A DNA stretch of 64,000 nucleotides from Acidobacteriota bacterium. Its GTDB lineage: Bacteria > Acidobacteriota > Terriglobia > Bryobacterales > UBA6623. The notes beneath the pieces are model-generated. The model worked only from the letters and a program-made list of their open reading frames with translations. It was not told the DNA's origin and ran no database searches. Positions 15,700 through 23,788 of this stretch are shown one piece after another. The DNA lies in the NCBI GenBank assembly GCA_016125275.1, contig WGMB01000001.1, positions 310,001-374,000 of the forward strand, written 5' to 3'. Numbering within the stretch: the stretch's first letter is position 1; the number at the start of each line of letters is the position of its first letter. Made by a program: the position numbers and the translations under genes.

Positions 15700-16710
15700 A
15701 TGCGAAAAATTGCGCTGCTGCTGCTGACGTTCACGCTCGTTCTCGGCGCTCAATCGAAGAAAAAAGTCCTCGTCCTGGGGCAGGATGAAGCCACGATCAA
15801 GGACTGGCAGGCTGCGAGCGACAAGGTCAAGCTCGTCGGAGTCACGCCGGACACGGTGATGAACGAGATCGCCGACGCGCAGGCCTTCGTCGGCGGCATC
15901 AAGCCGGAATGGGTGGTGGCCGGCAAGAAGCTCGAGTGGGTGCAGATCACCAGCGCCGGCGTCGAGCCGTATCTGCTCACGTCGGGCTCCAACGCGCTGC
16001 GCGACAGCAACATTGTGGTCACGAACAACCAGATCGTGCAGGGGCCGGAGATCGCCGACCACGCCTTGGCCATGCTGCTCTCGCTGACGCGCGAGATCCC
16101 CAAGTGGCTGCGCTACAAGGATGAGGAGAAGTGGCAGGGGCGTCCCTACGAGCTCTATGAGCTCAACACCAAGACGGCCGTGGTCATCGGCGTGGGCGGC
16201 ATCGGCACGCAGATCGCCATCCGCTGCTGGGCGTTCGGAATGAAGGTGATCGGCGTGGACCCGGAAGACATCCCGATGACGCCTTTCGTCAGCAAGGTCG
16301 TCAAGCCGGACCAACTCAACGAGGTGCTGCCGATGGCGGACGTGGTGTTCATGTCGGCGCCGCACACGGCCAAGAGCGAAAAGATGATGGGCCCGGACCA
16401 GTTCGAACGGATGAAGAAGGGATCGTGGTTCATCGCCGTCAGCCGCGGCAAGACCTACGACCTCGGCGCGCTGATGAAGGCTCTGGATTCCGAGCGGCTC
16501 AACGGCGCCGGCGTGGACGTGACGGACCCGGAGCCGCTGCCGAAAGGGCATCCGCTGTGGAAGTTCGACAACGTAATCATCACCCCGCACATTGCCGGCC
16601 GCTCGGATCTCGACCACGGCCGGATGTTGGGCACCGCGAAGGCCAACATCGTGCGGTTCGGCGAAGGCAAGCCGCTCATCAACGTGGTCGACAAGCAGAA
16701 GGGTTACTAG
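15700..16710 (+). CDS. D-isomer specific 2-hydroxyacid dehydrogenase with an N-terminal signal peptide
   Basis: 336 residues. The catalytic domain is complete: NAD-binding GVGGIG at 164-169 with Asp187 at the end of the second strand, and the active-site residues Arg249 (VSRG), Glu278 (DPEP) and His297 (PHIAG). Members oxidise or reduce D-2-hydroxy acids using NAD(P). What is odd is the start: MRKIALLLLTFTLVLGAQSKKK is a hydrophobic, positively led segment like a Sec signal peptide, with a good ribosome site (GGAGG) directly before this ATG, so it is not an artefact of start choice. NAD(H) is not normally available outside the cytosol. It may be membrane-tethered facing inward, or act on a bound nucleotide in the periplasm. 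A strong terminator follows. Confidence 0.9.
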   Translation: MRKIALLLLTFTLVLGAQSKKKVLVLGQDEATIKDWQAASDKVKLVGVTPDTVMNEIADAQAFVGGIKPEWVVAGKKLEWVQITSAGVEPYLLTSGSNALRDSNIVVTNNQIVQGPEIADHALAMLLSLTREIPKWLRYKDEEKWQGRPYELYELNTKTAVVIGVGGIGTQIAIRCWAFGMKVIGVDPEDIPMTPFVSKVVKPDQLNEVLPMADVVFMSAPHTAKSEKMMGPDQFERMKKGSWFIAVSRGKTYDLGALMKALDSERLNGAGVDVTDPEPLPKGHPLWKFDNVIITPHIAGRSDLDHGRMLGTAKANIVRFGEGKPLINVVDKQKGY

Positions 16711-16718
16711 GATGGTTT

Positions 16719-16757
16719 CGCCGGGCGACCGCGAAGGTCGCCCGGCGCGACGCTTTT
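16719..16757 (+). terminator. Intrinsic terminator after the dehydrogenase gene
   Basis: Perfect 12-bp stem CGCCGGGCGACC / GGTCGCCCGGCG (16719-16730 and 16736-16747) with a GCGAA loop, 8 nt after the stop codon, followed after CGACGC by TTTTG. The T run is short, but the stem is very stable. Confidence 0.65.
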
Positions 16758-16796
16758 GTCCGGCGGCCGGGCGCCGAGATCGTCGGTGGGCAAGGC

Positions 16797-16802
16797 TATA
16801 AT
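16797..16802 (+). promoter_or_regulatory. -10 hexamer TATAAT of the TtcA-like gene
   Basis: Perfect TATAAT, 27 nt before the GTG start at 16830 and directly after the terminator of the previous gene. No clear -35 match lies 17 nt upstream. Confidence 0.5.
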
Positions 16803-16829
16803 GGACGTTCAGCGTTCGCGCTGCGGGGC

Positions 16830-17627
16830 GTGAGGTTCGAAAAGCAGCTCTTCCGCAAGGTCGGCAAGGCGGTTCATGATTTTTCCATGATCCGTCCGGA
16901 TGACCGTATCGCGGTCGGCGTCTCCGGCGGGAAGGATTCCCTGGCGCTGCTGGACGCCCTTCTGCACCTGCGGGACCACGCTCCCATCTCCTTTCAAGTC
17001 GAAGCGTTCACCGTGGAGCAGGGGAAGTTCGTGCGGCCCATCGAGCCGCTGCGGTCCGAGATGGACGCGCGCGGCGTGCGATGGACCTACGAGCGCGACG
17101 AGGCTTCCTTCCAGTTGCTCGAGGACGAGCCACGGCACGGCTGCGACGTATGCAGCCGCTATCGGCGGCGGGCGGTGTATGACATTGCGCACCGTCTGGG
17201 CGCCAACGTGGTGGCGCTGGGTCACACCGCTGACGACTTCTGCGAGGCTCTTCTCCGCAATTCAATGTTCACGGGACGGTTGGCGGCCTTGCCGGCGACC
17301 ACTTCCAGCCGGTCGGGCGACTTCCGCTTGATCCGGCCGCTGGTCTACGTCTCCGAAGAGATCACGGCCGGCTACTGCGCGGAGGTCGGCTTGCCGCTGA
17401 CGCCGTGTGTATGCTCGTTCAAGACGGGGACCGTGCGCGAGTCCCTGCGAACCTTTTTGGGGACGCTGCGGCAGAGCAACCCGAACGTGATGGACAATCT
17501 ATTGGCCGCCATGGGGCGCGTCGACCACACTCGCCTCTTGGATCGTCGCTTCTTGGACACGGGATCGGATGCGGTCTCGACTGATTCGCGCGACTTGCTG
17601 CCGATCCTCGCGGAAGAGACCCTCTAG
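16830..17627 (+). CDS. ttcA: TtcA-like tRNA 2-thiolation protein (PP-loop ATPase)
   Basis: 265 residues, cytosolic. The PP-loop SGGKDS is at residues 32-37, where ATP adenylates the target base. Iron-sulfur ligands are expected from Cys105 and Cys108 (GCDVC), with a further cysteine from Cys193/Cys195 (PCVCS). This CxxC plus distal Cys layout is typical of TtcA, which makes 2-thiocytidine at position 32 of some tRNAs, and of related TtuA-type enzymes. The segment GHTADDFCEALLRNSMFTGRL corresponds to the family's GH(x)DD...FGGRL block. It starts at a GTG after GCGGGG. A TtuA/NcsA-type thiolase is the main alternative. Confidence 0.85.
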   Translation: MRFEKQLFRKVGKAVHDFSMIRPDDRIAVGVSGGKDSLALLDALLHLRDHAPISFQVEAFTVEQGKFVRPIEPLRSEMDARGVRWTYERDEASFQLLEDEPRHGCDVCSRYRRRAVYDIAHRLGANVVALGHTADDFCEALLRNSMFTGRLAALPATTSSRSGDFRLIRPLVYVSEEITAGYCAEVGLPLTPCVCSFKTGTVRESLRTFLGTLRQSNPNVMDNLLAAMGRVDHTRLLDRRFLDTGSDAVSTDSRDLLPILAEETL

Positions 17628-17652
17628 CAACTCCTGAACCGGTTTTCCGGGT

Positions 17653-18831
17653 ATGTCCATGACGCAGAAGCCCCGATCCGTTCCCGTGGAGGCCCCCGTA
17701 GAGGTCCGCTCCGACGCTTTTCGCGGTGTCCTGCTGGCGCTGTTCTACCTGCTGATCTTCTTGGCCGGCGTGCATGGGCTGGGCGACGGCTTCAAGATGT
17801 TGGGCCGGGACCTGCTGGATTCGTTCTTCTCCGCCACTGAAAATCCGCTGATCGCTCTGATGGTGGGCATCCTGGCGACCACGATCGTCCAGAGCTCGTC
17901 GGTGACCACGTCCATGGTGGTGGCGTTGGTGGCGGCGCCCGAGAATCCCTTGCCGCTGGCGAACGCCGTGCCAATGATCCTGGGCGCGAACATCGGCACG
18001 ACGGTCACGAACACCTTCGTCTCGATGGCCTACGTGGGCCGGCGGGATGAGTTCCAGCGGGCGTTCGCGGTGGCGACTTGTCACGACTTCTTCAACTTTC
18101 TGACGGTCGCGTTGCTGCTGCCGTTGGAGCTGCTGACGGGCTATCTGCAGAACACGGCCGCGATGGCCGCCCGCTGGCTGGGGCCGGCTGCGCCGGGGCT
18201 GGACTACGATTCGCCGCTGAAGGTCGTGCTGAAGGTCTTGCTGGCTCCGGTGGTGGGACTGGCGGAGTGGGCCCTCCCGGAGAACGCCCAGTGGCAGGGC
18301 GTGATCATCGCCGTGGTGAGCGTCGGGCTGATCTTCGTAGCGCTCGCGCAGCTCGTGCGAACGCTCCGTCGGCGGCTGCAGCGGCAGATGGAGCGGCTGG
18401 TGGAGGGCACACTGGCCAAGAGCGGCCTGCTGGGCATCCTGGTGGGAGTGCTGGTGACGGCCGCCGTGCAGTCGAGCTCGATCACGACCTCGCTGCTGGT
18501 GCCACTGGCCGGGGCCGGCATCCTCACGCTGAATCAGGCGTTTCCGGTGACGCTGGGAGCGAACATCGGCACGACGCTGACGGCGCTGCTGGCTTCGCTG
18601 GCCGTCTCCGGGCCGAACGCAACCGCCGGCGTCACCATCGCCCTGGTGCACCTGCTGTTCAACCTCACCGGCACCATCGTGATCTACCCGTTCCCGCCGA
18701 TTCGACGCATTCCGCTGGCCTTGGCCGAAGGACTGGCGGGCATTGCCGCCCGCTCCCGGCGCTGGGCCGTGGCCTACGTGGTGGTGCTGTTCTACGGCTT
18801 GCCGGCGTTGCTGGCGTTCTTCGATCGCTAG
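17653..18831 (+). CDS. Na+/phosphate cotransporter family protein (NptA/PNaS type)
   Basis: 392 residues, inner-membrane. Two inverted-repeat halves each contain the QSSS signature of the family (TTIVQSSSVTTSMVV at about residue 80 and AAVQSSSITTSLLVP at about 273) followed by GANIGTT (about 116 and 300). About eight to nine hydrophobic helices and an amphipathic Arg-rich loop (RRRLQRQMERLVEG) separate the halves. It would import phosphate driven by sodium. The C-terminal PhoU-like domain seen in some relatives is absent. It begins 25 nt after the TtcA-like gene and may be cotranscribed. Confidence 0.93.
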   Translation: MSMTQKPRSVPVEAPVEVRSDAFRGVLLALFYLLIFLAGVHGLGDGFKMLGRDLLDSFFSATENPLIALMVGILATTIVQSSSVTTSMVVALVAAPENPLPLANAVPMILGANIGTTVTNTFVSMAYVGRRDEFQRAFAVATCHDFFNFLTVALLLPLELLTGYLQNTAAMAARWLGPAAPGLDYDSPLKVVLKVLLAPVVGLAEWALPENAQWQGVIIAVVSVGLIFVALAQLVRTLRRRLQRQMERLVEGTLAKSGLLGILVGVLVTAAVQSSSITTSLLVPLAGAGILTLNQAFPVTLGANIGTTLTALLASLAVSGPNATAGVTIALVHLLFNLTGTIVIYPFPPIRRIPLALAEGLAGIAARSRRWAVAYVVVLFYGLPALLAFFDR

Positions 18832-18843
18832 GCCGCCGAGTCT

Positions 18844-20088
18844 TCAACGGGTCGGATTTTCGTACCAGATCACGCCGAGGTTGTCCCGCTCCTCGCAGGT
18901 GATCAGGTCCAGGTCGCCATCGGCGTCGAGATCCAACAGCTCGATGCGATCGAACTTGATCCCTTCCGGACCGCTGAGCGGATGCTCCTTCCAGACCGGA
19001 TCGAAGGGCGACTCCTCGAAGGAGAGCCACATCGCTCCGGCCTTGCCGTCTTCGGCGTGCTCGCAGGTGAAGGCCAGGTCGAGGCGGCCGTCGAGATCCA
19101 GATCCGCCACGGCGACGGCCTTGCCGGTCCCGGCCGATGCGGGCATCGCAATCTCATGGCGTTCCCACTCGGCCGTTCCGGGCAGCCGCCGGTAGAAGAG
19201 CAGGGGACCGTCCTTGCTCGCCGCCAGCATGTCGTCGAGGCCGTCCTGGTCGAGGTCGGCGATGGTCATGAACATGACCTCGTCGCGGTCGACGGGGCCG
19301 ACCCGATGCTCCGCCCAAGGCCCTTCCGCCTCAGCCGCGCCGGGATTCTCGAGCCAGAGCAGGCCGCGGCGGCCTTCGCGGCGATCGCTGGCGACCAGAT
19401 CCGGGTCGCCGTCGCCGTCCACGTCGTGCTGGATCAGAGACATCATCCAGCCGGCTTGGTAAAGCGGACGCCAAGTCCAGGCCTGTAGGTCGCGAGGGTC
19501 GTCCGGCGACTGCCACCAGCCGATGAAGGCCGGGGAGCCCTTGGAGCCGGCGAAGAAGTCGACGCCGCGTTGACCGTCGATCTGGGCGGGCAGGGCGAAC
19601 ATCCACTTCGTGAGCCCTTGCGAGGCGGGAATGGGTGCGGTCGTCCACGCGGAGGCGTCCAGGTAGCGCGCCGGGTCGGCGGGAGCCCAGTGTACGTAGA
19701 GGGCGTCGGTGTGGCCTTCGGTCGAGCTGATGACGTCCCAGGCGCCGTCGCCGTCCAGGTCCGCGAACACGGCGTCTTCAGGCGAGCCCACCTGCCCGAC
19801 GGTGACGGCCGGCCAACGCTGCGGAGCGTCTGAGGGGCCTGGGTTGAGATAGGCACGCACCGTGCCGCCTTCCTCCCAGCCGGTGGCGAAATCGAGTAGC
19901 CCGTCGCCGTTGACGTCTGCTGGGCGGACGCCGTCGGCGCCCTGACTGGAGGCGTCAATGGCATGCCGCTCCCAAGGTTGCTCGGGCTTCGTTTCGGGGC
20001 CGGGCGAGGAGGCGCAGGCGGCGGCGAGAAGCCCCAGACCGCACAGCGACAGTGCTGGGATGGAAAGGGGTTTTGAGGTCGGGCTCAT
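18844..20088 (-). CDS. VCBS/FG-GAP repeat lipoprotein
   Basis: 414 residues. The signal peptide ends in a lipobox (LGLLAAAC), so the mature protein is anchored by lipid at Cys26 or so. Six FG-GAP/VCBS-type calcium-binding blade motifs follow, with the pattern DxDxDGxxD: DVNGDGLLDF, DLDGDGAWDV, DVDGDGDPDL, DLDQDGLDDM, DLDLDGRLDL and DLDADGDLDL. Together they would make a beta-propeller on the cell surface or in the periplasm. Such proteins in this phylum are found with PSD1 and PQQ-type secreted proteins; ligands are unknown. It converges with the phosphate transporter gene, 12 nt apart. Confidence 0.88.
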   Translation of the reverse strand: MSPTSKPLSIPALSLCGLGLLAAACASSPGPETKPEQPWERHAIDASSQGADGVRPADVNGDGLLDFATGWEEGGTVRAYLNPGPSDAPQRWPAVTVGQVGSPEDAVFADLDGDGAWDVISSTEGHTDALYVHWAPADPARYLDASAWTTAPIPASQGLTKWMFALPAQIDGQRGVDFFAGSKGSPAFIGWWQSPDDPRDLQAWTWRPLYQAGWMMSLIQHDVDGDGDPDLVASDRREGRRGLLWLENPGAAEAEGPWAEHRVGPVDRDEVMFMTIADLDQDGLDDMLAASKDGPLLFYRRLPGTAEWERHEIAMPASAGTGKAVAVADLDLDGRLDLAFTCEHAEDGKAGAMWLSFEESPFDPVWKEHPLSGPEGIKFDRIELLDLDADGDLDLITCEERDNLGVIWYENPTR

Positions 20089-20166
20089 GGTTCAGCTACA
20101 GCCTAGCGTCCTTGCTTCCGCCTCTGCGACGTGCTGAGAATGAGGACCACAAAGGAGGCCCCCCCG

Positions 20167-20727
20167 ATGCTGTCCAAGAACCTCGTTCGTCAAATCGAAG
20201 ATCACGCCGATCAGCTCATGCAACAGATCCTGGAAAGGGTTCGCAGAGACCCTCGAACGGCCAACTACGCGCGTCTGCCGGAGCGGGAGATGCGCGGCGC
20301 CGTCCAGGCCGTACTCGAGAATCTGGGGCAGTGGCTGACTTCCCGCAGCGCCGGAGCCATCCAAAACCACTATCACAAGGTCGGCCTCAAGCGACGCCAT
20401 GCCGGGATCCCGATGAGCGAGATCTTTGCGGCGCTCAGCTTGGCCAAGCGGACCGTGCAGGACTTCATTCGTAAGTCCGTGCAGGCCGAGCCCGCCGAGC
20501 TGACCCTGGAGTCGGAGCTGCTGGTGGCCGTGGATGAGTTCTTCGATTCGGCCTGCTATGGAGCGGCCCTGGGCTTTGAGCATGGCGAGCGGGCCGCGAC
20601 CGGGATGCAGCCGCCGGCGCCGCGCGTGAGCTCTGAGTACTCCAAGCGCGAGCCGGCCACGGCGCCTTCGCAGGAAGAGTGGGACCCCACCAACCGCGCC
20701 GGAGAGATCGGCGAGCACGGCGGCTAG
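20167..20727 (+). CDS. RsbRD N-terminal-domain-like protein (stand-alone sensor domain)
   Basis: 186 residues from the ATG at 20167, chosen because a perfect AAAGGAGG lies 8 nt upstream (an in-frame ATG further up has none). Residues 1-135 are all-helical (LVRQIEDHADQLMQQILERVRRDPRTANY, then MRGAVQAVLENLGQWL, GLKRRHAGIPMSEIFAALSLAKRTVQDFI), resembling the globin-like N-terminal sensor of RsbR-type stressosome proteins and of related kinases. The usual STAS or kinase output domain is absent; instead a polar, Pro-rich tail of about 50 residues follows. The partner would have to be a separate protein, and no RsbS/RsbT homologue is beside it. Assignment is by pattern. Confidence 0.72.
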   Translation: MLSKNLVRQIEDHADQLMQQILERVRRDPRTANYARLPEREMRGAVQAVLENLGQWLTSRSAGAIQNHYHKVGLKRRHAGIPMSEIFAALSLAKRTVQDFIRKSVQAEPAELTLESELLVAVDEFFDSACYGAALGFEHGERAATGMQPPAPRVSSEYSKREPATAPSQEEWDPTNRAGEIGEHGG

Positions 20728-20771
20728 GGTCCGTCTTTTTTCTGAAGCCGATCCTCACCAAATCCACGCCT

Positions 20772-20795
20772 AGACGTCTCTGTACTAAGATGTCT
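20772..20795. promoter_or_regulatory. Repeated 8-bp palindrome upstream of padR, possible autoregulatory operator
   Basis: AGACGTCT (a perfect palindrome, 20772-20779) and AGATGTCT (20788-20795) are spaced 16 bp centre to centre, so they fall on nearly the same face 1.5 turns apart. The second copy ends 4 bp before the padR ATG. PadR proteins commonly repress their own operon; the assignment here is inferred. Confidence 0.4.
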
Positions 20796-20799
20796 TGGT

Positions 20800-21129
20800 A
20801 TGCCCAAAGCTGATTCCCTCCAAGGGTCGCTGGACCTGCTCGTTCTGAAAACCCTTTCGCGGCGGCCGGGTTTGCACGGCTACGCCATCATGACCGCCAT
20901 TCGCGAGCGCTCCGACGACGTTCTGCGGGTGGAGGAAGGTTCGCTCTACCCGGCGTTGCACCGCATGGAAGAGGCCGGCTGGCTGCGCGCCGAATGGGTG
21001 ACCAAGGACAACGGCCGCCGAGCGAGGGCCTACGCGCTGACGAAGGCCGGCGAAAAGCAGCTCGAGGCGGAGGAGTCCCGCTGGGAAGCGGTGACGGTGG
21101 CCGTGCAACGGGTTCTGAGGACGGTCTGA
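20800..21129 (+). CDS. PadR-family transcriptional regulator
   Basis: 109 residues, a winged-helix repressor made of the PadR core only. The conserved block LHGYAIMTAIRERSDDVLRVEEGSLYPALHRMEEAGWLRAEW is the recognition helix and wing, followed by a C-terminal dimerisation helix (EKQLEAEESRWEAVTVAVQRVL). It is separated by 1 nt from the first ADOP permease gene. In Acidobacteria this pairing of a PadR regulator and orphan permease is common, so the regulator likely controls the two permeases. The inducer is unknown. Confidence 0.93.
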   Translation: MPKADSLQGSLDLLVLKTLSRRPGLHGYAIMTAIRERSDDVLRVEEGSLYPALHRMEEAGWLRAEWVTKDNGRRARAYALTKAGEKQLEAEESRWEAVTVAVQRVLRTV

Positions 21130-21130
21130 C

Positions 21131-23767
21131 ATGTCGCTCTGGTCTCGCTTCGTCAACGTGTTTCGCGGCGACAGCCTACGGCGGGAGATCGCCGAAGAGC
21201 TCGAGTCCCACATCGAGGAGGCCGTCGAGCGCGGCCGCGATCCGCTGGAGGCCCGGCGGGCTCTGGGGCCGGCGCTGCGCCTGCGCGAGGAGAGCCGGGA
21301 CGTGCGGTTGCTGTCTTGGCTGGACTCACTGCGGGGCGACGCGGTGTTCGCCTGGAGGCAGATCGTCAAGAATACCGCGGCCACCGCGGCCGTGATCCTG
21401 TCGCTCGGGCTGGCGATCGGCTCCTGTCTGGCGGCGTTCCGCCTGGTGGACGCGTTGCTGTTGCGTCCATTGCCCATCGCCCATGTGGAACGCCTTCACT
21501 CGGTGGCGCACGAAGGCTTCAACGATCGGCACGAGCTGCAGGCGAGCCAAAGCTTTGAATACCCCCTGTTCCGCGAAATGCGGGCCGCCGTGGAAGCCGA
21601 CGCCGAGCTGTTGGCGCTGAGCTACGCGCAGCGAGCCGACCTGGCCTTCGGAGCCGGCGAGGAGACCGAAAAGGCCTACCGGCAGTTCGTACTCGGCGGG
21701 ATGTTCGACAGTTTTGGCCTGATGCCGGCCCTGGGGCGGCTGTTGACAGCGGCGGACGACGCAACGCCGGGCGGCCATCCCTACGCCGTCCTCTCCTACG
21801 ACTTCTGGAACCGGCGGTTCGGTCGGGACCCGGAGATCGTGGGGCAGACATTCCGGATGGATGACCAGGTCTTTGAGATCATCGGCGTGCTCGAGCAAGG
21901 GTTCACCGGCGTGGAACCGGGCGTGTTCGTCGACGTCTACGCGCCGCTCACGATGAACGGCGCGCTCTCCCGGCCCGGGCTGGGCTGGATTCGCGCGTTC
22001 GCTCTTCTGGGGCCCGACGCTTCCGCCAACGCCGTGCGCGACAAGCTGACGCCGATCTACCGGGCTTACCAGGAAGAGCAGGTGAAGGACTGGAAGGCGG
22101 CCAAGCAAGAGGTTGTCGACCGCTGGCTGAACCGGACGCTGCGGGTGGAGCCGGCGCCGACGGGCTCATCGGAGATCCAGCGAACCTATCGCACCGGGTT
22201 GACGGCCATCGCAGGGCTGGCCGCCCTGGTGTTGCTGATCGCCTGTGCGAATGTGGCGAATCTGATGTCGGCCCGGGCTGCGACGCGGTCGCGCGAAATG
22301 GCTCTGCGCGTCTCGATCGGGGCCGGCCGCCGGAGGCTGGTGCGGTTGGTACTGGTGGAGAGCGCGTTCCTGGCGTTGCTGGCAACGGCGGTGGGTGCGG
22401 CGTTCTGTAGCTGGGCCGCGCCGCAGGTGGTGGGCATGATCAGCCCACCGGACAACCCGACGCGGTTGACGCTGCCGGCGGACCTGCGGCTGTTCGGGTT
22501 CGGCATGGCGCTCTCCGTGGCCGTCACAGGGCTGTTCGGCGTGGCCCCGGCCCTACGCGCATCTTCGGTGCAACCGGTGGCGGCGTTGAAGGGCGGCGAG
22601 GCGCCACGCCTGCGGCAACGGCTGATGAAGGGGCTCGTCGGCGTACAGGCGGCTTTCTGCGTCGTTGTCACGCTGATGGCCGGGCTGCTCGTCGGTACTC
22701 TCGATCGCCTGAGGAACCAGGATATGGGCTTCTCGGCCCCAGGACTGCTGTTGCTGGAGGCCTCGTCTGATACGCCGCAGCCGTCCAGCGCTTGGCGACA
22801 GGCGATCGACGGGCTTGCCGCGACGCCAGGCGTGGAAAGCGCCTCGGCGGCGAGCTGGCCCCTGCTGTTTGGTATTTCCGGGGGGCTCGTGTGGACCGAC
22901 GGCCGGCCGGCCGAGGCGAGCTCGTATCTGCTGCGGGTCTCGCCGGGCTGGGCGGAGACCATGCAGATCGGCAGGGTCGAGGGCCGTGACCTGCGCGTGG
23001 GCGAGACCGACGGCGCGCTCGTCAACGAGGCTTTTGCCGAGACGTTTCTCGGAAAGGCGAGCCCGCTCGGACGGTGGTTCGAGATCGGCTCGCCCAATGG
23101 CTCCCGCTCGCGATTCCAGGTTGTGGGCGTGGTCCACGACGCCGTTTACCACGACCTGCGGGAAGGCTTTCGCCCGGCGGCCTACATCCCCTTCCATGCC
23201 GGTGATGGCGGCGAGAGCCCGCAGTCCTGGGGGACGTTCGTGGTGAGGACGAAAGGGGAGGCCGCCTCTGCCCTGGCGCCGGCGCTGCGCGAGGCGGTGT
23301 CGCGAGCGCGGCCCGAGTTTCGGGTGACCAATGTGCGGACCCAGCAGGAGCTGATCTCTCGCCAAACCGTGCGGGAGCGGCTGCTGGCGGCGCTGGCGTC
23401 GTTCTTCGCCGTGGTGGCGCTGCTGTTGGCGGGGTTGGGCCTGTATGGCGTGCTCGAGTATTCGGTGTTTCAACGTCGGCGGGAGATCGGCGTGCGCCGG
23501 GCCGTGGGCGCGCAGGCCGGCGACATCGCTTGGCAGGTGACGGCGAGCGTGGGGGCGACCGCGGCCGTCGGCGCGCTGATCGGGGTGGGCTTGAGTCTGC
23601 TGGCGGCGCGCTCGATCGAGAGCTTGCTCTACCAGGTGCGTCCCACGGACGCCGCGATGCTGGCGCCGGCGGCTTTGGCCGTGGGGCTGGCCGCCGTAGC
23701 GGCCGCCGCGCCGTCGGTGGCAAAGGCTGTCGGGATCGACCCGGCGGAGATTCTGCGGGCGGACTGA
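21131..23767 (+). CDS. ADOP family permease, first copy (MacB/FtsX-like)
   Basis: 878 residues. Residues 1-75 are the permease prefix domain found after PadR regulators (LRREIAEELESHIEEAVERG). Then come a transmembrane helix at about 85-105, a large MacB-type periplasmic domain (about 110-340), an FtsX core with helices around 375-480, a second helix and periplasmic domain (about 510-745), and a second FtsX core that ends the protein (GVLEYSVFQRRREIGVRRAVGAQ). Thus the polypeptide contains two FtsX units. ADOP proteins (acidobacterial duplicated orphan permeases) have no ATPase encoded next to them, and none is seen here. The exported substrate or signal is unknown. An almost identically built copy follows after 21 nt. 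Confidence 0.94.
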   Translation: MSLWSRFVNVFRGDSLRREIAEELESHIEEAVERGRDPLEARRALGPALRLREESRDVRLLSWLDSLRGDAVFAWRQIVKNTAATAAVILSLGLAIGSCLAAFRLVDALLLRPLPIAHVERLHSVAHEGFNDRHELQASQSFEYPLFREMRAAVEADAELLALSYAQRADLAFGAGEETEKAYRQFVLGGMFDSFGLMPALGRLLTAADDATPGGHPYAVLSYDFWNRRFGRDPEIVGQTFRMDDQVFEIIGVLEQGFTGVEPGVFVDVYAPLTMNGALSRPGLGWIRAFALLGPDASANAVRDKLTPIYRAYQEEQVKDWKAAKQEVVDRWLNRTLRVEPAPTGSSEIQRTYRTGLTAIAGLAALVLLIACANVANLMSARAATRSREMALRVSIGAGRRRLVRLVLVESAFLALLATAVGAAFCSWAAPQVVGMISPPDNPTRLTLPADLRLFGFGMALSVAVTGLFGVAPALRASSVQPVAALKGGEAPRLRQRLMKGLVGVQAAFCVVVTLMAGLLVGTLDRLRNQDMGFSAPGLLLLEASSDTPQPSSAWRQAIDGLAATPGVESASAASWPLLFGISGGLVWTDGRPAEASSYLLRVSPGWAETMQIGRVEGRDLRVGETDGALVNEAFAETFLGKASPLGRWFEIGSPNGSRSRFQVVGVVHDAVYHDLREGFRPAAYIPFHAGDGGESPQSWGTFVVRTKGEAASALAPALREAVSRARPEFRVTNVRTQQELISRQTVRERLLAALASFFAVVALLLAGLGLYGVLEYSVFQRRREIGVRRAVGAQAGDIAWQVTASVGATAAVGALIGVGLSLLAARSIESLLYQVRPTDAAMLAPAALAVGLAAVAAAAPSVAKAVGIDPAEILRAD

Positions 23768-23788
23768 ACGCCGAGGAGAGGTTCACGA

